Shown one piece after another: positions 1 through 12,200 of a stretch of 64,000 bases of DNA. Under the pieces are notes generated by a model. That model was given only the letters and a program-made list of their open reading frames with translations, made no database searches and was not told the DNA's origin. The position numbers and the translations under genes were made by a program. Source of the stretch: Synaphobranchus kaupii (lineage: Eukaryota; Chordata; Actinopteri; Anguilliformes; Synaphobranchidae); assembly GCA_029718625.1 (NCBI GenBank), contig CM056377.1:95968998-96032997 (forward strand), given 5' to 3'. Numbering within the stretch: the stretch's first letter is position 1; the number at the start of each line of letters is the position of its first letter.

Positions 1-435
1 GCTCAGCAACGTTATGCAGCAATAAAATGAAGTCAGCTGAGTACCTGAATGTACTGAATGACCAGTTTATCCCATCAATGGGCGTATTCCAGAACGACAG
101 TGCCAAGATTCATCGGGCTCAAATTGTGAAAGAGTGGTTCAGGGAGCATGAGGAATCAGTTTCACACATGACTTGGCAACCGGAGTCCTGACCTTAACCC
201 CATTGAAAGTCTTTGGGATGTGCTGGAGAAGACTTTACGAAGTGGTTCGACTCTCCCGTCGTCAGTAAAAGGTCTCAGCCAAACATTAATACAACTCTGG
301 ACGGAAATAAATGTTGTGACGTTGCATAAGGTTGTCGAAACAATGCCACGAAATATGCGCGCTATAATCAAAGCTAAAGGCGGTCCAACGAAATATTTGA
401 GTGTGCGACTTTCTTTTTGGCCAGGCAGTGTATGA
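1..435 (+). mobile_element. Decayed Tc1/mariner element, transposase 3' part
   Basis: The + strand encodes the C-terminal part of a Tc1-type transposase, including the DLNPIES motif with its catalytic-region context and the family ending IKAKGGPTKY. A small indel near 190 breaks the frame before DLNPIE. The 5' part lies outside the window. It ends near a terminal-repeat-like sequence around 400-435. Not functional. Confidence 0.8.
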
Positions 436-1622
436 GGTCATTGCTTTAGTCAGGGATACTGAAATCTGGCTCTCAGGGCCAGTAGTCCTGGTGGTTTTCA
501 TTCTTTTCCTTTAATGGACTGATTTAAACCTTGGACACCAGATGACTTAAATCTCTCACCAATCAGTGGCATTAATTGATCAACTAACTATCAGGTAATA
601 AAGCAAACCAGCAGTACTACTGGCCTCAAGGGCCAGATTTGAGAATCCCTGGCATAGGTTATGCCCTGCACGCCAGAAATGAGAAAAGAAGGAGTATGTA
701 GAAAGGAGTAGATGAAAGGAGGAAGAAAGATATCCAAGGAAAGCAGACCCACTAGGATGGCCATCTCCCTGGAGCTGTTGGCTGACCCAGTCTGTAATCA
801 TTAGGAAGCAAGGCTGCTGTGAATTGTTCATCTATCACTGGTGTTAGAAATTCCGCCAGCAATCTGTTATCTTCGTTCCCCCCCCCCAACCTCTGCATTT
901 AAACCCTGTCAGCTGCCCCTTGATATATGTACAGCAGCTTAAATGTCTGTAAGCTATCTGTCAGCGAAGGGGCGACTCATATTACTAAAAACGAGCCTCG
1001 TTGTATGATTGTCCTCGGCTTTATTCTGCTTTCTCGTTTAGTTTTACCCTATTTTTTTTTAACGTTTTCATGTTCCCAACAATAACATGTGCAACCGAAT
1101 ACTCAGCTATCAACATACCAGGAGTTGTGTCACGCAATTCCAGAGTTTTGTTTTCTCTTGCATCAGTTTTCCACTGTAGCGATGAGGGATAAGTCTGATG
1201 TTGTTTCTCTGGTTGTTCTGGAGTGGGGATTTGGATGCGCCTTTGGCGGCGACCACAGTGATGCTGGCCAGCATGGTGGAAAAGTTCCTGACAAGAGCCT
1301 GGCAGAGCGAGCAAGCCCACGCTGCACCAGGTCCACACACGCCATTGGCCCCCAATGCAAACGCTCATCTGGAAATGATTGGCCTGGGAGAGAAGGAGAA
1401 GAGAGAACACAGCCTGCTGAGGCAGAGTAACGGAACTCAGGGAAACAAAGTGTGTGACATAACAGTTCACCATGGATACAGTCACTATGGCTACAGTCTT
1501 CTACAGTAACTGACAAAGTGAAGACTGCACTGGTTCAAAGAATCCTCTGGTGACAAGAAAGCTGAAGACCCCTTGTGTTGGTCCTCAGAAACTATTATAT
1601 TCTTCACAGTGACAAATACATA
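436..1622. other. Intergenic DNA, nothing recognised
   Basis: A short C-run sits near 879-888. Overlapping small open frames at about 1020-1510 on both strands have no splice context or recognisable family, and I do not call them genes. Confidence 0.4.
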
Positions 1623-2875
<1,253 letters not shown>

Positions 2876-3589
2876 CATGAGCATTAACACGAGTTGCACA
2901 TATGGATTAACCAGATACGTAACCAACCTTATGTTCATATTATATACAGTTAAACAGAATTAGTTGAGAACAATGACTATACAGCAACAGAAATCATGCC
3001 CTAAGATGATTCGTGCTGGATTTAAGTATTTTCCAAAAATATTAGTTTCCTGATTTTCATCCTTTGAAGTGTATGCCATAAGTGTGGGCCATAATTTAAA
3101 GTGCTTCTCCTGAAACCTATACGTAGAAATAGCACAGGACTCAGCTCATCTTAGACATAAAGATGTATCATACTAGCTACATTCACACGGAATGGCATTG
3201 ATCTGCTTTTATTATCTAGCCAATGCAAAAATGAATACCTCCACATTACTCCAAAATCCACAAACACCCTTAGAGATACCCTTAGGAATTATAAAGTACT
3301 ATTGCATTCTATTCATTAATCTACTGTATACTTCTAATATAGATTTCTGTACAATTTTGTACAATGCATGCAAAGTCAGTTGGGACAAAATCTGTTTCTG
3401 GATTTTTCAGTGGACAGCTTTCTAGTTTCTGATATGCTTGTACTTGGTCTCAGCTCCTGGGTTACCAGTCTAGACTTAGGCCCATTCCATTCTTGCCTAT
3501 AGGGTTGGGTATAAATGTAATATTTTTAGCATATATGCTGTAGAAGATGATACAATTTTCAGGGGATTACTGATTATAAGACACATGTT
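2876..3589. other. AT-rich intergenic DNA
   Basis: I see no exon, repeat pair or coding frame with supporting context here. Confidence 0.4.
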
Positions 3590-3962
3590 TTTTTTTCTCA
3601 TTTTCTCCCAATTTGGTAGCCAATTGAACCCCTATTCTAATTCAATTTCCCCCCGTGTAGCAACCGCTAGAGATTCGCCGCTACACAACCCCGTCAGCCG
3701 GTAGTAGGAAAGAGGGCGCCATGTCCTCTTCAGGGCGCGACTCCTCATGCTCCTGACTGTGATTCCAACTCGCCCAGGGCCGCTATGCGCGCAGCGATTC
3801 TCTCTGAGCCCCTCCCCCCACCCAGGAGCAGCCGCCAATTGCAGCTCCCACAGGGCGCCGGCCATGCTCGGATCTGGCAAGACCGGGGCGCGAACCCCGA
3901 TCCTCGGAGTACAACTGCACTGACTGAAAGTCGGCGCTTTTACCGCTGTACCACCGCGGCAA
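3590..3962 (-). mobile_element. tRNA-derived SINE, copy 1
   Basis: Read on the - strand, the 5' head has a box A-like stretch (TGGTACAGCGGTAAAAGCGC, near 3934-3954) and a box B (GGTTCGCGCCCC, near 3885-3898), as in a tRNA-derived RNA polymerase III promoter. A body and an A-rich tail near 3590 follow. A second copy lies at 33690-34005 in the same orientation. This copy has an extra segment of about 50 bp near 3785-3840 that the other lacks. Confidence 0.75.
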
Positions 3963-4236
3963 ATAATAGTCAAGTTCTAATCAAGTTTACTGTAACAGGT
4001 AATATTGCTCAGTAAAATTGTTTAAAGAAAAAGAGTGTGGACAATTATTTTATTTCTTCAATGATTATCTCCTTTCCAGATGAGCAAATGTTCCTGGCTT
4101 CAAGATTTAGTAACAATAATGTTGTGTTTACAATTTCCTTTTGAGAAATACAGAAACATTTTTATTAATATAATTCTTCTTTTAATATTTTTTTTGCTCA
4201 AAATTAATTTTATTTGCTCTTAGGAAATGATTAGGG

Positions 4237-4452
4237 CAGAGGTGTAAAATCCAGGGGTCAGAAAGTAAAAGTCCTTCCATGTGTTTCTTCCACCCATTAG
4301 CTGATTTCACTAATTAACCTGTAAAAAATAAAGGATACATACAATTAGTTCTACCTCCTGGCTAAAGAATTGTGCTAATTAGCAAATCCTGGTGATTGAA
4401 ACCAAATATTGGGGAGGACTTTTACCTTGTGAATCCAGATTTTACACCTCTG
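4237..4452. mobile_element. Foldback hAT-type MITE with perfect 8-bp target duplication
   Basis: Terminal inverted repeats start CAGAGGTGTAAAATC and end with the complement. Both sides carry the identical 8-bp duplication GATTAGGG (4229-4236 and 4453-4460). Non-autonomous, no coding capacity. Confidence 0.85.
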
Positions 4453-4460
4453 GATTAGGG

Positions 4461-6117
4461 TGACCTAAGGCTATACTTACTTATATGTACATCATTGGAT
4501 AATTATTAATTGTTAAAATACTGTAGATTCACATTTACAGCATCCCTAGCCATTCATATCTGAGTAACATCTTAAATCAGTTAGCAAAAAGAATGTATTG
4601 TAACAGTGCAGATTTCCTGTAATGACTGCATCAACATCATAGTAACATAAGAAAGATACAGTGAATGAGACTGTAAGCCTGTAAATGTACAGTATCTTAA
4701 GTGTACTTTGAGTGAATTAATTCTGGCTGGAGTAATGTTTTCCCTCTCAGTACTATAATTGATCTTCCATTTCTTGTAATAGATCTTGCTTTCATCCCGG
4801 AGAATATGATATCAGCAAATACCCAGCTGTACACATGGATTGTATGTAAAATAATAGAAACTTTGTAAATTGCTCTGGATAAGTCTGCTGGATGCCTCAA
4901 GTGTAATATAAATATAGTGTAATAATGGACAGAAAATTATATTCAATGAGAAATAGTTATTTCCAATGAAAGTGTGTCATCCAAAAAACTATTCATCTTT
5001 TTCCAGGTCTGGTAACACGCACTGTGCAGTTAAAGGATTCCATAATAAAGTAAACTGTATTTTTCCAAACGAGCTGTAATGGGATATTTAAGTTGGAATT
5101 ATGTGTTGATCTTCCCGGCGGTTTTTGTGTAGACAGTGTTGGAATGCTGCGTAGTCAAAGCTGAGATGCCAGCATGTGTTCAGCATTGCTGACAGAAGCA
5201 GAGCATTTTGTCAAAACTTTCAATGAAGTTGTAGTGATACTCACAATATATTACAACCCTAATCAACTCAAAAACAAGCCAGTTTTCTGTCAACCACCTC
5301 ACAGATTTCTTGAGGCTGCCAGGATCTCTGATCCCAAGCAAAGTATGCAGTATGCAGTATGCCTCAAGGTGACAACCCTCCCACTAGAATCAGTTACAGG
5401 TCCATTTTAACCAACTCTGCTGAAGCAGAAAGATACATATCTTCATATGGACATGTTTGCACCAAGTATCGTCAATCCAGAAAAGTCTGTTGAACAACTA
5501 TTATTTAACTGTTCTCCTTTTTTTTAGCTTGAGCATTTCAAAATACTGCTGCATAGCTACAGTCCTTAATTTGAATTCAACATGTAGGTGTTGCTTTTAA
5601 ACATCACCGTCAATCACTGTCTGTGCTTAATTAGTGGTATTTACTTTATCAAGGTATTGTGGTGCTATCAGAATAATTGTTTGACATGCGGCTTGATAAA
5701 AAGGCTATCGACCTCTTGTTGTCAGAGGACTGAAGTATATTTGAGAAAACAAGATGAGACACACTTGTGGCCCTACACAGCACACACTTATGGAGAGAGA
5801 GAGAGAGAGGTACAAGCCAGACGTTGTGTCTCCTAAATCAGGCCTGTTGGTTCCAGCTCCAACTGCCATCTTTATCCACAGCTCCCCCTGACAGCAGTGC
5901 AGGAGTGCGCTCGGAAGCGAATGGAATGAGAAAATGGAAAAGACATTCCAAACGGCTGTATTTATTTAATCAAGGCTTTGCACAAATTTTCTCAAGCATT
6001 TCTCTCCTGATTGAATCCAGAAGCTCAGTAGTACAGTCACATCTTTCTGCATTTCTTTTCATTCATGAATTTAACTGAATGGCAGGAAATGGGTTACTCA
6101 CTGAAAGTGAAACGTCC

Positions 6118-6148
<31 letters not shown>

Positions 6149-8070
6149 ACACACATACTTCACCTGTCTCCAACACAGAAAACGATCCTCTCCACAGGAA
6201 AGAGCAGAAGTTATTCGAAGCACAGCAAGCGCAACCTACAACCAACAGGGAATAACTCACGGGACTTTAATTGCCGATGTGACAAAAGCACAAACTAAAT
6301 CAGGCAAGGCTAAAAGTGTGTGGATTTACCGCGTTAAAACCGTGCCATTGAGACAGATGTGAGTGAGACATTTAAGCTCTGAGAGCAGTCTAAGTAAAGC
6401 CCTGGTGCCAGTGATACACTCCAGCGCTGCAGTGGCGTTTCACATTAACCGCCCGATGTTGGAGACGGCCATGAGCCGTTCAGAACGCTGCTTTATTCGC
6501 CGCGTGCGGCACACGTCTCCCACTCAGACCTGACTCAGCCGTGTGACGCTGTCTCTCGTGTGAGAGCAGCTCCGATCTGTAATTCCAGAACTCGGGTTGG
6601 GATTTACAGGAAAGCCCGGGCGCCTCCTTAAAAATAGCCGGAGCCAGCGCCGTCTTCCCGGTGTCTCCTATTTCCACAGAGAAGTCAACGTCTCAGTTTG
6701 TGGAGTAACAGTGCCCTCCTCTGATTAATCTTTCCAGAATTTAACATGAATGTATTTTGTTTCAAACCACAGTGGCCTCTGTGTGTTTTTAAATAGTTTA
6801 GATGGTATATTAGTTGTGAATAAATCATTGAAAATGTTTGGGCTTTGGAGATGACTTGCTGACCTGCAAGACTGTAAGCAATAAGACCAAGAAGTATTTA
6901 TTTGTTCTTTGTTGTCTCTAATGTAATTTGACATATTTCAGTGGTACTGGTATAAACAGTTTGACTTGCCTGCTGAGCACATTGCTGTTGTAGAGCAATT
7001 TTACGGTTGCAGTCCCATTCTCCCACATCTGTGAGGTCAGGGGCTTCAGTGTGTGTTTTATAGTTGTACAATGATGGTCAATATGACTCCTGGGGCATCT
7101 TAGATTATTTGCATGCCATACTTTCACCTCTCTTCTATAAACCTTGTTAAAACAATGTCGTTCAGAGAGATGTCCTGAGTTTTGTTCCTAAATGGTAAGG
7201 CAAAGTCTGAGTCTCTGGGTTATGAGACCAGTTTAACACTGGGGCCATTTTGGCTCTGTGAAGTCACACAGCACTGTCATGGCATTGAGTAATTGAAGAC
7301 CCTGCTGCTAAAGGTACTGAAGTCACAAAATGTCTATTTTGAGAAAATCAAATCCAAAAATATCATTGATCCATAAAATCAGACATTAAACGTTTTGCTG
7401 TTTTTATGCATTGCTTAGGCACCTTTTCTGTTAACAATATTTATAGGGTGGGCTTAGCTAAAAAAATTGTGTAAAAATGTGACCAGTACTTTTAGCACCA
7501 GGGTCTTCAATTGCACTTTTGCTGTCTGGATTATTCCTTTACAACTAAGGTTCAGAAACTTTACTTATAAGGAATTCCTGGAATAAGGAATTCCCATCCC
7601 AATAAAAGATTATTGGATGGAACAGCTGTACTAAAGCTTCTGTAGTTTTTTAGTGCAAACATCTGTATTATGTAACAGCCAAGATTAATTGTTGCTAAAG
7701 TTCATATTCAGTGAGAGAGATCTTTCTGACTAACTGAAACAGCATCAATTGTTTTTATTATATTTTTAGAGCAATTTATTTGAATTACTGGTGGTGCTCC
7801 TAATGTTTCATGAAATGATGTTTGTTATTTCACAGTGTAACATGTATTACAGTAAATGTTATTACTTTGGGTGAGTTCTGTTTTTATTTCAGTTTTTATT
7901 TCCCCCAACTTTATCAATTCCAAATCTTGAACAGCTAAAGCTGATGTTCATGGTTTAAAAATGAATCTTTTTTCTTGAGCTACTGTAGAGATGGTTCAAT
8001 GGGAAATACATTTTGCCTTATAGTAGGAGCACTTTTGGAGAATTGCAATAAGATCTTTCTCCATTTTTGA
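4461..8070. other. Upstream intergenic DNA
   Basis: No coding exon is recognised. A GA run lies near 5792-5810 and a compound poly-C/CA microsatellite at 6116-6155. The GC-richer stretch at 6420-6670 has no supported gene. Confidence 0.4.
6116..6155. repeat. Compound poly-C / CA microsatellite
   Basis: A run of about 18 C residues passes directly into about 10 CA units. Confidence 0.9.
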
Positions 8071-8077
8071 GTTGATA

Positions 8078-8455
8078 GGTGACTGGGCCTTGGATGGGTG
8101 ACTAGGCCTTGAATGGGTGACTGGGCTTTTGAATGGGTGACTGGGCCTTGGATGGGTGACTGGGCCTTGGATAGGTGACTGGGCCTTTGAGTGGGTGACT
8201 GGGCCTTGGATAGGTGACTGGGCCTTGGCTGGATGACTGGGCCTTTGATGGCTGATTGGGCCTTGAATGGGTGACTGGGCCTTGGATAGGTGACTGGGCC
8301 TTTGAATGGGTGACTGGGCCTTGGATAGGTGACTGGTCCTTGAATGGGTGACTGGGCCTCTGAGTGGGTGACTGGGCCTTGGATGGGTAACTGGGCCTTG
8401 GATAGGTGACTGGGCCTTGGATAGGTGACTGGGCCTTGAATGGGTGACTGGACTC
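8078..8455. repeat. G-rich 17-19-bp minisatellite upstream of the CM1 exon
   Basis: About 20 imperfect copies of a unit of the form GGTGACTGGGCCTTGGAT, with variants differing at the GGAT/GAAT/GAGT position and in one extra T. GGG and GG runs recur on the + strand. It lies 0.6-1 kb before the first coding exon. Confidence 0.9.
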
Positions 8456-9040
8456 TGATGTGCCTAAGCTGTGGCCTGATCTTACCTGTGTCTCTGATAT
8501 GTCCCTCTGCTAGTTGGAAACCCAGAGGTCAATCTCAGCACAGTGAGGACTTGTTGTCCTCTCTCCTGTCACACCTACCAGAGCCACTGGGCTCCTCTGT
8601 GGAGCAGCTGTGTTTACCAGCCCCTGGGAGGATCAGTGGGGAAAGAGAGCGAGGCAGTTGCCTCCTGCATTGGCCTCCTCCCTCCCTCTCTCCCTGCCTC
8701 TCTCCTCTTTCACTCGCTCTCTCCTGATCGTGGACAGGGATCAGCTTACACACCACTTGCGCCTGCTATCCCTTAGACTACACTCCCGCCTGCCAGAGAA
8801 TTCCTGGGATACCTTCCTAAACTAAAAAAAGGAACCAGCCCCCCCCTCCCTCTTTTCCAACCAACAGAGAGCAGACCATGGAGAGAGAGAAGGGGGCAGA
8901 ACTCTGAGTAGAAGGGGCCCAAGCCATCTGTGCCATGCGTCACTTCAGACTTACGTGTTTGCTGATGTTGTAATAGGCTTAAGCAACTTCTTGCTTTTGT
9001 TTTTGTTTTTGTTTTGTTTTATTGAATTTTCCTGTGCTGC

Positions 9041-9050
9041 TATGCTGCAG
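9041..9050 (+). promoter_or_regulatory. pde4dip: Probable 3' splice site before the CM1 exon
   Basis: A long T-rich tract (about 8993-9032) runs into a CAG at 9048-9050, 40 bp before the ATG. This suggests that the CM1 exon starts at 9051 and that a noncoding 5' exon and promoter lie upstream. I could not identify that exon. The frame has a stop (TGA at 9054), so translation cannot enter from upstream through this acceptor. Confidence 0.5.
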
Positions 9051-9069
9051 GACTGAGGGGGCTTCCAAG

Positions 9070-9093
9070 ATGCCCCCCTGGAAGGACCTATGA
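9070..9093 (+). promoter_or_regulatory. Short uORF whose stop overlaps the main start codon
   Basis: An ATG at 9070 opens a 7-codon reading frame that ends with TGA at 9091-9093. The stop overlaps the main ATG at 9090 in an ATGA arrangement, with a second in-frame ATG at 9093. Such an overlap can lower initiation or allow reinitiation. The geometry is seen; the effect is inferred. Confidence 0.4.
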
Positions 9094-9233
9094 TGTCTAA
9101 CTGTTACCGCACTCTATCGCAGCACCTCAATGACCTGAAGAAGGAGAACTTCAGCCTCAAGCTCCGCATCTACTTCCTGGAGGAGAGGATCCAGCAGAAG
9201 TATGAGCATGCCAGAGAGGATGTGTACACCAGG
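9090..9233 (+). CDS. pde4dip: pde4dip exon 1 (CM1 motif)
   Basis: Residues 1-48. The encoded helix [20 protein letters not shown] is the centrosomin motif 1 signature, which in this family binds and activates gamma-tubulin ring complexes. Human myomegalin begins almost identically one residue in, so the ATG at 9093 may be the true start. The donor is AGG/GTGAGT, phase 0. A CAG at 9120-9122, on a codon boundary just before CACCTC, could act as an internal acceptor for isoforms with a different N-terminus. Confidence 0.95.
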
Positions 9234-9250
9234 GTGAGTAACGGAGCATG

Positions 9251-9294
<44 letters not shown>

Positions 9295-12200
9295 ATATGT
9301 GCGTGTGTGTTTGTGTGTGTGTGTGCGCACGCGCGTGTGCTGGTCCCTGACGTGGCGATTGAGAAGCTCCATAGTGCTGAGGGGCCATATGTTCAAGCTT
9401 ATAATGCAATCAACAACATTGATTTTCTCCATATTTAGTGCAAGGGACCGTGTAATAATTGGCTTGATTAAGTTTATCATGCACATGTTACCTGACAACC
9501 ATACTGGTAAAGCTGAATGACTTTATGAGGTTGAGGTTGTGCAATCCTAGAAGTAACATATATGAAGGCTGGGCTGCTACGATTTGTTTTTGTATCTCCA
9601 TAACATTGTTATGAAGACATTTCCTTTGCACAGCTCTTATTTTTGTTGTTTGTTAGTAGATACTGTATATCACGCTCTGTTTGTTAGTAGATATATCACG
9701 CTCTGTGATGCAGTAGGTTGGATCACTTGCTCTTTGTAGGTGACAATGTGTATGGATGACTGATTTCAGATTTCTCTGCATATTAAATTCAGCTGTCTTT
9801 TATAATAAACTTTCTCCAAAGTGTCCAGCTAGATAGGGAGCCTACTGAACTAAAAGTTGTTTCTAATATTGTTAATTGATTCTTTGTTTGAACATTAAAT
9901 TTTCTGAATTTATCAAGTTGGATGTGAGCTCCTTGGAACATGTCACTTTTCTCTGTATGATTAGAATTCCTCTCATAATTTTTTAATAGTTCATGTGATC
10001 CTCTTGTAATAAACAAAAGGTCATAATATCCGTAACACATGAAATCCAGAGGTATGTTTGCATGTGATATTTGTATAAATCTGCAAAATAAATTCTTATT
10101 GCTCCAGACATGTGGATCACATGTATTTAATTTTTCCAGAGCAATTGAGATAATTTGCATTTCAAGAGAGTCTTTGATTTCCTTTCATCACAATACGTAG
10201 GAGGATCACTTTAGGAGTTTATCATTGTGGAGCCTGTCAAATGTAAATCCAGCTCCAAATGTAGTTGCAAACCACAATGAATTGTGGGTAACATATATGC
10301 CTGTGCTGAACTGATGAAGGTGGCTTATATGCAGCTGCTGTCCATAGATGCCATCCAGTTATAGCAATGGAAAATCCCCAAGAGCACAATGGATCAGAGA
10401 CGCTTGATTCATCCTTGTTTTAATATAATTAGTGCCGTTAATTAACCTGAGACATTCATTAAGAAATTTGATTCAATGACCTTTACCTTCATTAAACTCA
10501 AGCACGTTCTCATGCTCATGGGACCATGTGCAGACCGCTCCCACATACCAACCTTATGTTGTTCTAGGTTATGCACCTTTTACATACTTACTGAAATAAT
10601 ACAATCATGGACATATACAATGACTTTGTGGTATGTTCAGCAGCCGTTACAAAAATAGTGAAAATCAATGTGCAGATGAACGCCTTCGGGGAATACATAG
10701 ACTGCAGGAAACACACAGAGAGCACGCGTCTTTTCCCCTTTCTATTAACAGTAGCTAAAAATACATGAACAAATGGCTTCCTACACTGACACTGTGGGGG
10801 ATGGGCGTCAGCATTGCAAGCATGTGCATAATATAATAATAACCATGTTTTCTTGTAATTCTCAGTGAAGCTTAAAACTTTTGTTGTCTTGTGATTAAAA
10901 ATAAAGAAATATGTTTAAACATGTTAAAGCTAACTTTAAACTTTAAAGCTAAAGCTAACAAAACAATGCTATGAAAACTTGAAAGCTTGATATCTCAAAA
11001 CTATACTATCCAATGATAGAACCTTGTTATCTCTCAATTTAACACGTTTTTTTTTTTTTGCTCAAATGCATAATGTAGTGTTTTTTACACTTTCATGTAT
11101 GACATCATGAAGTATAATTACGACAACACAATGCAGGTTAACTGCATAATGTTAAGGTATAAAGAGAATACTGCCCCATCTTGTTGGAAAGCAAACCATT
11201 TTTATGGCTGACATTGTGATCTTTGTCTGTGTTATAAAAGAATGTCATGCCTACTGACTGTAATTTGAATGGAAAGGGGGAGGGGAGGGGGTTGCACATT
11301 GACCTTAATGTGCGATTATTCTCATTGATCAAACCCCCTTGAGCTGGATCAGTGTGGATCTCAGTGCTTGTGGGTCTTTGTGTATACGTGCAGTATAAAG
11401 TACAGTATCATTGACACCTCTGTTGTGGAGTGGTTGCGCCCAGGCGTCTGTGAAGATCCAGCCAATCAGGCTTCGTTTCCCCCTTGGGCAACACAAGTTA
11501 AAAGTGACTCAGTTGCTGTGGGCGAAGGCGTATATACAACAGGTGGCCAGACCTAGTCTTTTTTTAGGTTCCATGAATTTAGTGTGGCACCAAAAGTCTA
11601 TTTTTTTTAAATGGTTAGAAGTGTGCCTACTAATATTTTTAGTATGTGCTATTTGGCTGTACCTGGATATTGCTGGTCTTTGAATGCTCTGGTCCTTTGA
11701 TGAAAAATAAATATTGGCAGTCACCTCCATAATGTTGCCAATTATTCAGGCTTTTTACAATATTTTACGTCTTGAACTGAACTCACAAACATTAATTAGT
11801 TTAGGCATTTATGTTTCACAATAAATCTTTTTAGCATCATTTATTTTCACTAAGAAGTGATAATCATATTCCGTTTCTGTTTTCCCCCCCAAAGCATTTA
11901 TTACATTTCAAATGACATTATTTGGCAGTGTGCAGATTTAACCAGCTCAGACATGATTATGAAGTGCGCTGTACCAGACCTATGGGTTTATATGTATTTT
12001 AATCAAAAATATGAATTTGATTGGCATTTACTGTAGGTGTAGGTACTGTAATAAAATTTTACATTAACAGATTAGATCAGATAGCTCTTGGATGTTAAGT
12101 CTAACAACACAAAATATTGCACATATTCTGTTTGTGTGAAGAGTGCAATCAGTACGGCAGATGTAAATGCAAAAGGGTAACTTTGTTTTGTGGAGATCTG

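Noticed and set aside
1021..1516. Overlapping open frames of 80-154 codons on both strands
   Set aside because: No recognisable family, no splice context, no start conservation that I can assess.
3590..3962. Possible functional tRNA gene
   Set aside because: Box A and box B are present, but the sequence continues as a SINE body with an A-rich end and recurs at 33690. No intact cloverleaf was established.
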